NCBI GenBank assembly: GCA_018292915.2
Contig: JACVVK020000393.1
Coordinates: 1 to 64,000, forward strand
Length of the DNA stretch: 64,000 bases
Direction of reading: 5' to 3'
Origin: Batillaria attramentaria
Taxonomy: Eukaryota > Mollusca > Gastropoda > Batillariidae
Position numbers and translations under genes: made by a program. The notes below the pieces were generated by a model, which saw only the letters and a program-made list of their open reading frames with translations, ran no database searches and was not told the DNA's origin. Every line of letters begins with the position of its first letter. Position 1 is the stretch's first letter. Below are positions 29,130 through 41,300 of the stretch, in pieces.

Positions 29130-29288
29130 CCTAGCGAGAGTCTTGATGATTACCAAACATTCCTGGTGCCCCGGCAGAAAGGGAGCGAGAGTCTTGATGA
29201 TTACCAAACATTCCTGGTGCCCCGGCAGAAAGGGAGCGAGAGTCTTGATGATTACCAAACATTCCTGGTGCCCCGGCAGAAAGGGTGG
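29130..29288. repeat. 51-bp tandem repeat, three copies
   Basis: The unit GCGAGAGTCTTGATGATTAC ... CCCCGGCAGAAAGGGA occurs three times without visible change. The period is divisible by three, so a frame stays open through it, but there is no other coding evidence. Confidence 0.9.
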
Positions 29289-29389
29289 AATAATCATTGT
29301 CGTGAGCACTGAGTTTGCAGCAACAAACACGTTAAGCATGCTACCGAAAGTGCAAGTTCCACTTAACAACAGTCAAGAATCGCGTTCAT

Positions 29390-29865
29390 CACCCCCCCCC
29401 CCCCCAAGAAAAAAACAAAAAATACCCCAAAAAACAAACAACCCAAACAAAAAAATCCACCCCCCCCCCCAAAAAAAAAACAAACCCAAAAAAACAAACA
29501 AAAGTAAACAAAACCAAAACCAAAACACCCCCCCCCCCCCAAAAAAAAAAACAAAAAAACAAAAACAAAAAATAAACAGCAACAACAAGCAAACAAAACC
29601 AACCAACAAACAAACAAAACCAAAACCAAACAAACGAACAAACACGCCCCCTAAAAAAAAAAAAAAAAAAAAAAACACCACCACCACCACCAAAAACAAC
29701 AACAAACATACAAACCAACAACAAAACAAAAACAGAAAACCCAACCAATCAAACAAACAAGTAAACAAAACAACATAAACAAAACAAAGCAATACAAAAC
29801 AACAAATGAAAGCAAACACAAAAAAACAAAACCAACAACAACAACAAAAACCTGTACAACACCAC
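29390..29865. repeat. A/C-only low-complexity tract
   Basis: About 470 bases made almost entirely of A and C on the plus strand, with C-runs of 10 to 14 and A-runs up to 20. The long open frames on both strands here are compositional artefacts. Confidence 0.92.
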
Positions 29866-30119
29866 CCTCCTAAAGGAAATGTGGAAATCAAAACCAAAAT
29901 CTGGTGCATCCTAGTGTTCAATTTTACAGAATTGTATTTGTTTCTCTCGCTATTTTCTTTCCACGGAAGGAAATAACCTTTTACTCGGCGAAAAAAAAAA
30001 GAAAAAAAAAAAGCCGTGAAAGGAAACTCATAAATTCGCTGGCGAAACAGCGGAACAATATTCCGACCTTTGAAATTGTTACAATAAAAGATTTAGTAGA
30101 TGATTAAACTTTCGCAGGC

Positions 30120-30162
30120 ACCGGGGGGGGGGGGGGGAGTGTTGGGGGGGGGGGGCAGGGTT
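30120..30162. repeat. Two adjacent G-runs
   Basis: G-runs of about 15 and 13 separated by AGTGTT, with quadruplex potential. Confidence 0.85.
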
Positions 30163-30524
30163 TATCTGATTCGTAAACACAGATCCAGTTACCGCAGTGG
30201 AGAAAGTCTCTGCTCTCAAACTGACACAGCCACTGCTAAGTACTCAAAGTACTCTTTACTAAGTACCTAGGTACTGAACGAGGTTGGAAGATAGCGTCAG
30301 CATACCACGCAGCAACATTCGAGTGGTCATGCGCACTAAGCACATCTTTATTCCGTAGTAACTGTTCTGTCGACAGAACTTACGGTATTACTTGGATCAC
30401 TTAGTACACTAAACCAGACAAATGATAACGATGATGTGTCTCCTCAGTGTATGAAAATATGTATGTGTCCAGACAGGTCAAGAGACTTAGTTTCAAGTGA
30501 ACATGACGAGCCCTCCTGAACATG

Positions 30525-30948
30525 AATAAAACCTCAAGCCTTTTAGCCTCAAGCTGCATTGACTCGAGGCACTTCCAGTCTGAAGCTGGTTAGACCCGCC
30601 GGGGCACTTTCAGCCTCAAGCTGCGTAGACCCGGGGCACTTTCAGCCTCAAACTGTTTTATAGACAGGGGGCACTTTGACCCTCAAGCTGCTATATACAC
30701 CCTGGGCACTTTCAGCCTCAAGCTACGTAGACCCGGGGCACTTTCAACCTCAAGCTACGTAGACCTGGGGCACTTTCAGCCTCAAGCTGCTTAGACCAGG
30801 GGCACTTCCAGCCTCAATCTGCTTTATAGACCCGGAGCACTTTGACCCTCAAGCTGCTTCATAGACCCAGGGCAATTCCAGCCTCAAGCTTATTTAGAGA
30901 CCCGGGGCACTTCCAGGCTCAAGCTGCTTTATAGAACCGGGGTACTTC
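30525..30948. repeat. 32-37-bp minisatellite
   Basis: About twelve imperfect copies of 'CACTTTCAGCCTCAAGCTG' plus 'TAGACCCGGGG'. Units vary by insertion of TTATA. A related two-unit fragment is at 45985-46048. Confidence 0.9.
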
Positions 30949-32210
30949 ACGTTGGGGAGTACATCTTGGGCGTTAGATCGGATTGCGCAAGGTTTTTCCT
31001 CAAATGCGCGTGTTAGTCATTTGACTAAAATGTGAATCACTTCAACCAAACGTACTTTAACAAGAGGTCTCAAGTGTATACTTGCTACTGTAAGCATTAC
31101 CGGAACGGATCACGCGCATGCAAGGACGAGTTCTGAATTATGCAAACTTGACACTGTTCTCTCAAACCTCTGAAATGCTGGGGGCATATCTTGCCGGTGA
31201 AATACACGTGCAAACCAAGACAAAAATCAATCGCTTGTCTGTCAAAATCTCCCAAATGACATTTTATCTGTTCCACAAAGAAAGAATATGTGTATTAACA
31301 CGTCCCGACGGCATAATTAGGGTCGTTTGATGGCTGAAATCGACGTTTTTTTAATACTCCCTGGATGTAATGCATAACGTACAGGAAACATCACATCTCT
31401 TTCGTGAGGTCCGGTTTGCCCTCCATAGGGAAATGGTTCATGTGGTTCTTGTTCGGACAGTACGTCATCCGTATTTTACCCTTTTTGGAGGGGGGTGAAC
31501 TGGGGTCCATTGAGCGTAGTAGACTGTCGGCCAGAGCAGACGATGGAGGTGCACGTGCTTCCTTTTTTCCACCATATATTTTCCCAGCATGATATTACAG
31601 TTTTCCACAGAAGAGATCAAACAAAACAACCAACCAACCAAACAAAACACCAGGAAGAATCTACGCTGGAACATTATTATATAAAAAAACAAAAAAACAA
31701 AAAAAAACCTGTATGTGTGTGTGTGTGATTCTCCCCAGTCCTAGTCCCGCGATCGTAATTCAAATATAATTTAGTCATGCCGTACTGTTTGACGCCCCAG
31801 GACTCTACTTCACTCCCCCCTGCGACTCCCCCTCCCTCCGCTCCCCCACTGTAACCCACTTCCTCCTCTCCTCCTCCCCGGAGGTTCATTGGCACTTGAC
31901 CCGAGCCTTCCGTTCTGATTGGTTGTCCTAATTCTTGTCGCGTGGTTGATTGGTCAGCTTCGCTGGTTCACAAACGTTCATTTCCTAAAGTGCAGGAGAG
32001 CATTGCGCAGTTCCGTCGTACTGCGTATTATATTACGTGTTGTATTGTGTTTCTGGTATTGTATTTTTCTTACATAGCTAGTTTAGTAACAAACATCTAT
32101 CTGTCTGTCCGTGCGTCTGTCTGCCTCAGTTGTTCTTCTGTCTAGCTCAGTTGTTTGTCCGTCTGCCTCAGACTGTCCATCACTCTCTCTCGACTCTAGA
32201 TTAAGTGCGT
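30949..32210. other. No gene recognised
   Basis: Short frames only. A (GT)n patch is at 31712-31728 and a pyrimidine-rich stretch at 31800-31885. Confidence 0.4.
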
Positions 32211-32220
32211 GCGTGCGTGC

Positions 32221-32284
<64 letters not shown>
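32206..32284. repeat. (GCGT)n/(GT)n microsatellite
   Basis: GCGT repeats pass into about 32 GT units. Confidence 0.96.
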
Positions 32285-32286
<2 letters not shown>

Positions 32287-32440
32287 AGCATTGGACTTGG
32301 GATCAGAAGGTCGACGTTCGAGTCACGTCGCAACAGAACCAAAATTTGTACAGACTTTTTTTTTTTTTTTTCCTCTGTGCTCCTTGTCCTTGAAATCAGA
32401 TATCATCCTTACGGTAAACAGGAGACGTTAAAACCTCGAA
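32285..32440 (+). mobile_element. Diverged tRNA-SINE fragment with B-like 3' end
   Basis: Anticodon-arm and T-arm-like sequence (TTGGACTTGGGATCAGAAGG, then GTTCGAGTC) is followed, after a T-run, by GATATCATCCTTACGGT and GAGACGTTAAAACC. The latter matches the SINE B 3' end (GATATCACCCTTACGTG...GGACGTTAAACTCC). Confidence 0.6.
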
Positions 32441-32953
32441 AGAACCCGCCACCCAGACTTTCCATCCTCAATAATCTCCTTACACTGCAACCTGAATCAT
32501 TACAGAACGCAACTAGTCTGTCCCCTAAAACATTGCATGCCCATTGTTACAGACCGTAACACCGATCCTTGGCAAGACCGTACGGCTATTCATCTACTAT
32601 TGAGTTTTCACCTACATCACTATTAACTGAGGGACCCTTGTCTATGGGAGCATAAAGACTGCTTTACTGCTTGTTCTATTTCCTTAGGTTCGTTCGAACC
32701 CGACCAGAAATGTTTATGGTTTACCAGAAATGCCAGAAACCCTCCACATCGCCAAAGTTAGTTAGTTAGTTAGGGCTAACGCCGCGCAAGCAACACCGCC
32801 AAAGAAATAAAACAAAGGTAGGTAGGCTTGCAATTGTATACATTCAGTAAGACAAAGAAAACAAAAGAAGAAGAAAAAAAAAGCAAATACAAAGTTTCCA
32901 TCACCATGTCTTCAACAAACAAACCCTGTAAATACGTAAATAAATACCTGAAA

Positions 32954-33417
32954 CAGGCCCCCGTAGTCTAGTGGTTAGCACTGCGGACCACGGACCGGAA
33001 GACCCGGGTTAGAATCCCAGCCGAGAGCGGGTGTGCTACGGGCCCAATGGGGAGGCTGTTAGTCGCGACTCACTCACTTCACGGGTACGACTTTGAGGGC
33101 GCTTCCCTTGTTATGACAAATCTCACGATGTGGACACGGCCGGCACCACAGGTGCCGTGGTTCCCGGGTCCGGTTAACGCCGGGATATTTATGACAGGAA
33201 ACGTGGAGTGCGGCCCTGTCACGCAGTTTCAAATCTCATGAACCTCCATAACATCATCATAACGTCATCTCCATCCTCATGCATATTAGAAATTGCCGCA
33301 GCTTCCGAACCCTCTGTGGATTCCATCCATGACGTGAGAGGAATACCATTGGAGCTCGCGAAGAGTTGGGGCGAACTCGCGAAATAGATAAATACAATAG
33401 ATAAATAATTAATAAAC
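32954..33417 (+). mobile_element. SINE A with internal deletion
   Basis: Complete head and 3' end, but the segment between the B box and 'GAGCGGGTG' is deleted. A 16-bp target-site duplication (AAATAAATACCTGAAA at 32938-32953; AAATAAACACCTGAAA at 33418-33433) has one mismatch. Confidence 0.9.
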
Positions 33418-33910
33418 AAATAAACACCTGAAAAAGATACAGTTGTACAGTAATACATATACTCACCCAAAGCAAAGACTGAGATGACAAATTCCTGAAT
33501 CGGAAGGTCTGAAAGTGTTCCAACGCCTCCTGTGGTTTAAGAACTGAACTCGCCAGATGTTAACACCCTGATCAGTGATCAGTTTGTGAAACGACCGCTG
33601 TCTAGAAGACTGACGGTGAAATGTGCGAACCACGTATGAAAATCGTCACACAAATGCGCACTCTTTTTAGTTTTTCTCGGCTTCATCTGTAAGAGTGTTA
33701 GGAGAAGAGTACAGCTGACATGCACCTGAGGTCAACAAAAGCTGGCCGTCTTGTTGTCGCACCGCATCGAATGCGGCAGTCAAGTTATGTGCGATTATTC
33801 ATTGGAGATCCTATCGTACAAATGACTACCCTGTGGTTTAATTCACCTCCGCATCCTGCTTGATTGAAGTGCCGTACGTCCACAATAATCACTCCACGCC
33901 AGACTGAAGC

Positions 33911-34038
33911 CCCCCCCCCCCCCCCCCTTCTCTCTCTCTCTCCACACACACGGGCACACACACACACACCCACCCACGCACACACACACACGCATACGCA
34001 CGCAAGCACGCGCGCGCACACACAAGCACGCACACACA
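33911..34038. repeat. C-run, (CT)n and (CA)n compound low-complexity tract
   Basis: C17, then CT repeats, then CA/CGCA repeats. Minus-strand open frames here are artefacts. Confidence 0.9.
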
Positions 34039-34476
34039 TATGATAATAATTATAGAATAATTATGTATTAAGCGCCTAACCTAATATTAGCTCTACGTGC
34101 TTTACATAAAATACCCATATTGAACAAATATAGAGCAGATAAGAGACAGATAAAAACGAACACAAGACAGATAAAAAAACAAAAACAACAACAACAACAA
34201 CAACAAAAAAAACCCACATAAAATCAAAACAGGATGAGAGGTGAAGATTTATTGCTCACAGTTCGAAGTCATTCACGTGAGAAGACGGACGTTCAGTTTT
34301 TCGCTTGGAATCAGCGATCCTGCAGAAACAGTTCTGTGTTACTGTTGGAAAGAAATTATAAATGACCAGGCAGACCTGCGACTAAATCCAAACATTTATA
34401 AGCTGACAATAGTAACATACCGACCAAAGCAATTTTCTGATGCGGAAAACAAATATAATCACGTGTCCATGAGCGT

Positions 34477-34632
34477 GGGTGGGGGAGGGGTGTTTAAGGG
34501 TTTTACGTCTTTTTTCCCCACGACATCTGGGTGATATTCAAGATGGGGCAACCACGAGAAAAGGCCAGCACAAATATCTGGCCCCAGCCGAGGTTCGAAC
34601 TCACGACCCGAGCACTGGGTTACACTCCCAGT
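34477..34632 (-). mobile_element. SINE B, diverged
   Basis: GGGTGTTTAAGGGTTTTACG, then GTGATATTCAAGATGGGGCA and the B box complement GTTCGAACTC. The head is truncated at 'ACCCGAGCACTGGG'. Confidence 0.8.
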
Positions 34633-35106
34633 AAAAGCTTCCGGGGCATGTAGTAAGAATTCCGCTAAATATAGTACACACTTTTTGCCCCTTTTTAAAA
34701 TTTGTGTGCAGAGTAAACACTGGCAATTTGGTTTTTGTTTTGTTTTGTTTTTTAGCTTTGTAAATAAGATTCATGCCAGGTAATAGTAAAAACAGTGACA
34801 AATGAGCCTGACATATGGAGTATTTGTGATCATGCGCGGCTGGCACAAGAGCTAGCAGACGACAGAGGAATGAGGGGGTATGTGGTCGCTGCTATCAATG
34901 CCGAAAACATCATCAACAACAACAACAAAAACCCGGAATATCGGAATTTGTTGAAATGTACTCTAGACATGAGTCACTGGCTGCTGGATTTTTTGGAAGG
35001 GTTTTTTTATGTGTGAATTTTAAAACATTTCTACGGTGTCATGCGCAACGTTATGTTTAACAGGACAAAATAGCATTTTCTTTGACTTGCATATGTCTTG
35101 CGTAAA

Positions 35107-35146
35107 GCTCAACGCTCTACCATTCGGCTATCCCGGCCGCTCCCCC
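35107..35146 (-). mobile_element. SINE B tRNA-head fragment
   Basis: AACGCTCTACCATTCGGCTA then TCCCGGC is the complement of the 5' 40 bases of the SINE B head, without a body. It is too short and incomplete to be a tRNA gene. Confidence 0.6.
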
Positions 35147-35692
35147 CGTGCCTCAGAGACGGTACAAGACCAAGCACAGACTTCAGTGAAGACGACGACA
35201 CATCCGTCATCCGTTGTTCGAAATCTATACTGTCTCGTTAAGTCCAGCTCATGACAGACACCAGACCAGTAATGAGTGAAACAAGACAATGAAGGATACC
35301 TAACCGTTCCCCGTCACTATTACTGGGAACAGTTCGTAGAATAAACGCCCTTGTGATGGCTGGTCGGATGCCTTGTGCGGATAATTTACTTGACGCGAAG
35401 CCACCGGGGTGCAGCCAAACCGAACGCCAGTTTTGCTAAAAATTCGGACTACAAAGTAATAAATCCACTGGATCTGTCGCGTAGTTTCTAGACGCCATGA
35501 CACATTACCCTGGTTCCGGAAGTGTTACTGGCTGTGCCAAGTTGATCGAAATTCAAGGTGAGGCCGAAAACAGGATATTTTCAAGTGGAGGCTCGATCTC
35601 AATCACCCAGCCTGACAAAAACTTAATGTGACTTTCCCAAACTGGCAAATGTTGACTGAGGTGGGTATTACTTACCGTAACACTAACATGGG

Positions 35693-36050
35693 GACGGTCG
35701 GTGAGTTGGTGGTAAAGACCCGATCCTCCCACCAACGCGAGAGGTTGGGGGTTCGATTCCTACTTCATTCGGGCCGATCATCGGGGGTTCTCTCTGTGTA
35801 CTCCGGCTTCCTCCCCTCTGCTTTCGAAATGTTCAGCCCACAAAATTTGAAATTAAATGCAGTCTGAATTCCTAAACTTAAATTGCTGAGCTGCCCCTTC
35901 GCACTATCTGATTGTAATGTGTTCATGTCCAGTGTGTGTGAGAATGCGTGTGACTCACGTGAGCGTGCGTATACAGCTCGCGGCGTTTGGAGCCAATTCA
36001 AGAAATTGGGTAAAGCGCCTGCACAATACTCAGTTATTATTATTATTATT
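35693..36050 (+). mobile_element. SINE family C with tRNA-like head
   Basis: Head GGTCGGTGAGTTGGTGGTAA and B box GGTTCGATTCC. The body CATCGGGGGTTCTCTC ... GAAATGTTCAGCCC, CTCGCGGCGTTTGGAGCC, AAAGCGCC and a (TTA)n tail match the minus-strand copy at 22076-22380. Confidence 0.85.
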
Positions 36051-36059
36051 AATATCACT

Positions 36060-36165
36060 TGGGGAGTTTTCACCTTTTTCATTCGGGCTGGTGATCGGGG
36101 AGTTTGTCCGGATACTCCGGCTCCCTCCCCTACTCCTACTGAAATGTTTAGTATAAAACAAAATA
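36060..36165 (+). mobile_element. SINE C fragment
   Basis: GGTGATCGGGGAGTTTGTCC, ACTCCGGCTCCCTCCC and GAAATGTTTAG repeat the central part of family C, directly after the copy at 35693-36050. Confidence 0.6.
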
Positions 36166-36284
36166 ATTTGCAGGTTAGAGGAGGTCTAATAGGAAGCTCG
36201 TCCGACTTAGCAGGTGCGCTTCTGAACGACCGCCACTGCTGTCACGGCGAAGCCCTCTTGTTTTCCTTCCTCAGTAAAATTCGA

Positions 36285-36420
36285 AAATAGGAGAGGTAGG
36301 TTGAGTGGCGCTGCACCGCGGCGACGCGCTCCCCTCAGGGGAAGTAACCCGAACTTCCCGAAAGGGACAATAAAGTAGTAAACAGCAACAACAACAACAA
36401 CAACAAACCGGCGTTTGAGC
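36285..36420 (+). mobile_element. Repeat fragment, possible body of the 5S-headed element
   Basis: GCGACGCGCTCCCCTCAGGGG, then AACTTCCCGAAAGGGACAAT and (CAA)n. The 'TTTCCCGAAAAGGACAATAAA'-like tail recurs at about 36525-36545. The first motif resembles 20724-20760, downstream of the 5S-like head. Confidence 0.45.
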
Positions 36421-37082
36421 CATTGCTTCCATGTCAGATGTGTTATTTCGCAAGCCTTGCGTAGCAACAACAAAAAACCCACATCTAAGCCCAGACTGGT
36501 CCAAACAAATTGTTGTGCCGAAAATTTCCCGAAAAGGACAATAAACAAATAAACAAAATACCGGCGCTTGGGCCATAGACTAGCTTCCATATGTTATTTC
36601 GCGGGCCTTGAGCAGCAACAACAGCAACAAGCCCACATTAAAACCCAGCACTGCTCCAAACAAATTGTTGTTGTAGGGAAACTGACAAAATCTGAAAATG
36701 TATACCGTTCTTAACCGAACGGAAAGATTTCAAGAAAAGATTATCCGGAATAGATTAATCGTTGGGAAGGGTTGACAAAGACTAGGAACGGGATTCAGTG
36801 TGAGTTGGAGCGCCTTATCCAATTGATCATCAGCGTGACAGCAGTGTTGTTAAAAGTTTTGTATTGGAATTAAGAACAAATCCTACAGAACGTGCCGCTA
36901 CACGCCTGGTTGCACCTCCATTCTACACAGTCGACTGGCCACAGATTTAATGCATTGTTTGTTCCCTGTGCTCAGTTACCTGAGTGAGAAAAAGGCGGTT
37001 AAAAATAATAGAGTTGATTATCCACCTTTGACAAGATAAGAATCCCTGCTGACTGTCACTCTTCTTTTCACGCACGCACGCA

Positions 37083-37109
37083 TGCATACACACACGCACA
37101 TACACACAC

Positions 37110-37172
<63 letters not shown>
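37083..37172. repeat. (CA)n/(GA)n/(CA)n compound microsatellite
   Basis: CA-rich, then 21 or so GA units, then CA again. Confidence 0.93.
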
Positions 37173-37176
<4 letters not shown>

Positions 37177-37641
37177 CTTCATTTGAAAACGGCAAAAGTT
37201 ATAGGCACAATGGCCTTTTGCAACTTGTCGTTGCAAAACTACGATTCCAAAAAGAAAAGAAAAAAATCAGACAGCCAGAGAGAGAGAGAGAGAGAGAGAA
37301 CTTTCAGCATCACTGCATTACTTCTACAGGCCATACAAGTAACGCTCCAACATCCCGCGCCCGTACGGCCGCTTAGCAGGCTACACCCGTCTACTACCTT
37401 TTCATGTGTCTGAAGGAGAATCGGCCGAACTGTTCAGGTCCTCTGACATATCACTGTTAATCTTAGACAATGTCGTCGAAGCGAAGAGTTCTATTCTTGG
37501 CTGACAGGAACTGGAACTGCTGAAAGCAAAGAGGGGAAAATTCTCACCAAACCGATGGTGAAAATACATGTATAAATATGTAAACACGGAGGCGCTTTTT
37601 GGCAACTAACTGCATTCCCGAAACCGATAAGTTCGATCTTC

Positions 37642-37815
37642 GGGGGGTAGTCGGGATAGCCGAGCAGGTACAGCGTTGGACTTTCTATGCTCGGGCCATG
37701 ACTTCATGAGTTCGAATCCCAGCGGAGAGCCAAAAGTTTGAGCTGGATAATTATTTCTTCGTTGCCCTGTCTTTGATATCACTCTTTTGTGCTGGAAGTT
37801 AAACCGGCTCCAGCC
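37642..37815 (+). mobile_element. SINE B, diverged
   Basis: GTCGGGATAGCCGAGCAGGT head, GTTCGAATCCC B box and CTTTGATATCACTC body. An internal insertion ('ACTTCAT') lies before the B box. Confidence 0.75.
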
Positions 37816-38323
37816 ACTATACCAATCCCCTACCCCAACCCTTTCAGTCCCCGAGGGGAAAAAATTTTCCAGCAAAATAATCAAGGCCTACGCAGTGCCA
37901 GACGAACGGTAGTTGTGAAGACAGTGGCAACATTTTTTCCTGCTTGACGATTTAGAGCAATTTTCCCCACTGAGTCCCTGGACAGAGAAGTGCGGCACGA
38001 AATACCATTAAACTCACCGCCAGAACAAGCCAACATCTTCACATGTCCACGGCCAGATCACATCATCATTAGCTTGCTTTACGTCCTATGGCTTTTGGCC
38101 CTTAAGGACAAGTTGTTCCTGGCGCGTGACTTTGGCTGCTTGGCTAGGCGAGTGTCTTTGGGGTGTGTGAGGGCTGATTTGCTTGGCTTTGGTCAGCGTC
38201 AGAGGATCTTCACTTGGCTTTCAGATGCCTGGTCTGAGTTTGTTTTTCAGTGCCTCAGTCTGTTCTGTCATCCTTACTTTTGCCATTTAGATTATCACTG
38301 GGGTGTCCCCTGCTTTTTGGTTT

Positions 38324-41300
38324 TTAGAACCATTTTGTCAGATCTGATCTGACGATCGCGTCGGCCAGGGTTCTCATTGGCCTATCACCTAGGACATGGT
38401 GTGGCTTGAGGAAGTCTACCGTCTTCAGTGAGTATCTGTCTCTCAGGTCCCAGATCGGCTGGAGGCTGGCGGGCAGGCCATCACAACCGTTTACAATGTG
38501 GCGGATGTCTGGGGGCTGCCCACACTGGCAGAGGTCGTTACTCCATGTGTGTGCGCAGCACAGTGTGCGTATTCTGCAGATGATTGCAGAGTGTCTGCGC
38601 GGGAAGAGTGGCACGTGGTTTTGGCCACCCGGGAGGTGGACCCAGCCATTTTCTTCGCACAATGCACGGAGTCTCCTCTCTCTGAGAGTGTGGGCCGCTC
38701 TTTGTATCTTACTTTTTACTTCACTGAGTGTCTGGAGTAGTTTTGCTTCCATGCCATCGCCGGTGGCGTCCCGGGCCGCGCGATCGGCCAGCTCATTTCC
38801 TCTGATCCCGCTGTGGGAGGGTAGCCACATGAGGGCTAAGATGGTTCCCTTCGTGATGATCTGATGGGCCAGAAAGAGGATCTCGCTTTGTACATCGCTC
38901 CTATTCCTCGTGCCCCCTCTCTCTAGGGCTTGGAGTGAAGACTTGGAGTCGGACAGAATGACCACCCCCAGCGGGGGGTTTGGCATGTCGTTGACAAACG
39001 TGCAGGCCATGAGGATTGCGTACATCTCTGCTGAGAAGATGCTTAACCCGGCGTTGAGTTTGTAGCGCCTTGTGATTCCAAGGTCTGGGATCACGAAGGC
39101 GCACCCAACCTCTCCTGAGTCTAGGACAGAGCCGTCCGTGTAGATTTTCAGGTGCTGGGAGAAGCGCTGTTCGATCTTCTCTCTTGCCAGGGTTGTGGCA
39201 AGAGCAGAGTCTGCTTTCTTTGACGCGCCTTCAGCATAGCGGTGTTCGTACTCGGGCTTAGCCAGCTCCCAGGGAGGAAAGACCGGCTTGGGAGTTTGTG
39301 CCACCTCAGGTTTCGCTCCGCACTCTGACCAGATGTCATTTGTGTGCTCCGCCATCGGGATGGTCGTCCGATATATTCGTGGCGCTTTGACTTCCAGACC
39401 CTGCCGGATCAGGGTCTCCTTGGTGACTGTCTCTGTGAGACCATCTCCCAAGGTGGTCTCAGTAGCGTGCATGGCAGCCTGGAAGTTGGCACACCTCCTT
39501 TTGCATTCCTCCCTGAGTGGTAGCCAGCCTGCTTCCTGGTATACCAGGTCGTTTCTCGCACTTTTTCTAGCACCAATTGCCGTTTTCAGGGCTGCCAGTT
39601 CAACTCGTTCAAGCTTCAGATATTCGGCTTTCGACAGTGCAAAGAAGGCTTCGCATCCGTACGTGAGGCGGGATCTCACCAGAGCGTTCGTTAGATGGAT
39701 GAGGCTGCGTGGTGTTGCCCACCTCTCAGCTGACAGGATTTTGATCAGGTTCACTGATCGCGCAGCTTTTGCGGTTAGGTTGCTGATGTGCGGCTGCCAC
39801 CGCAGGCGTTCATTCAGTGTCACTCCCAGGAACTTAGCCTCGCTGCAGGGCTTGATGGTCACGTTCCCGATTTGTATGGACATGGCGTTCTTCGCTCCGT
39901 TTGTCCTGGAGAACACCACGAGTGATGTTTTCTCCGGGGAGAGCTGGAAGCCATTCTGCCCCATGTAACCCTGGATGTCATCCACACACGACTGAAATTT
40001 GGTCCGCCATCTTTCGTACAGCTTTTTCATGAGAGCCGTCTTTCCTGGCAACTGAGTGGGCAGCTCAGTCCAAATGGCCAGGTCATCTGCGTACAGTGAC
40101 ATTTTTATGTCCGGCCTGCCGACCTTGGCCTCAATGTCGTGTAGCATGACTGAGAACAGGGTAGGCGCAATCACGCTGCCTTGCGGGACGCCCATATCGA
40201 GGATGTGTTCATCCGACAGGGAGGCTCCGACTCTCACCGAGATCCTCCTGTCTGCCAGGAACGCCTGCACAAATTGGTACAGTCGCCCGGAGATGCCAAT
40301 GCTGCTCAGTTTGTCTAGAAGCTTGGCATGCCACACTGTGTCGAACGCGCGCTTGATGTCGAAGAAGGTGGTCACCACTGAGTGTTTGTTGACCATTGCC
40401 TTCTTGATCTCACTGGTGAGCCTAGCGACGTGTTCCATGCAGCCTCTTCCTTTGCGGAAGCCGGCCTGGCACAGCGGGATTATGCCATGCTTCTCCAGAT
40501 GGTACTCTAGCCTGTCCCTGACCAGCCTCTCATACACCTTCCCCAGGTGGGATGTTAGTGCGACCGGGCGGTAGCTTGTTGGGAGGTGGGGCGGCTTGCC
40601 ATCCTTGGGGATGGCCACCACTACAGCCTTCTTCCAAGCCTTGGGTATCTGACCAGAGTCCCAGCAGGTCTGGTAGAAGCCCAGAAGAACTTTGACCATT
40701 CTGTCTGGAAAATGACGAATCATCTGGTACGAGATTGGGTCATGCCCGGTCGCTTTGCCTTGCGAGCCGAGGCTGCCAATCGCCGTCCGTAGCTCCTCTA
40801 GCGTCAGGTCGCCGTTGGAGGGAGCTTGACCGTCATTTTCCGACTTCTCAAATCTCTGTTCTTCAGTCCGCCGGTATTCCCTCATTTCTGGGGGGAGGTG
40901 TTCCGTTTGACTGGCCTTGGCAAATGTCTCGGCGAGAGCATCGGCCTTTTCTTTGGCAGTCTGAGTCTTTTGGCCATTGACAAGTAGAGCCCTTTCTGGC
41001 AGGCGGCCCCTTCGCCTGTGAGCGCGTATCATTCTCCACAGCTTGCTGCTGTCCTTGGGTTCCTGCACCTGCTCTGTGCAGAAGCGTTCCCAGTGTTCCT
41101 GTCTGGCTTTTTCAGCAACCTCGCTACAGTGAGTGGTGGCTGCCCGCACCAGCTCTCTGTTTTCCTCAGTCATATTTCTTTTGAACGCTCTGAGGACCCG
41201 CCTTTTCTCTGCTGTGGCTTCCTCGCATTCCGCGTTCCACCAACCACCTATCAGCCGGCGCCCACCGGAGGGCTGTGGGCGTGACTGTGGGATCGCAGCG

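Noticed and set aside
29002..29778. 258-codon Lys/Asn/Thr/Gln-rich frame
   Set aside because: Open only because of the 51-bp repeats and the A/C-only tract. The minus-strand Phe/Gly/Cys-rich frames are the same artefact.
34241..34534. 97-codon plus-strand frame without low complexity
   Set aside because: No recognisable motif, no convincing acceptor or donor, and its end runs into SINE B sequence. It could be chance; RNA-seq would settle it.
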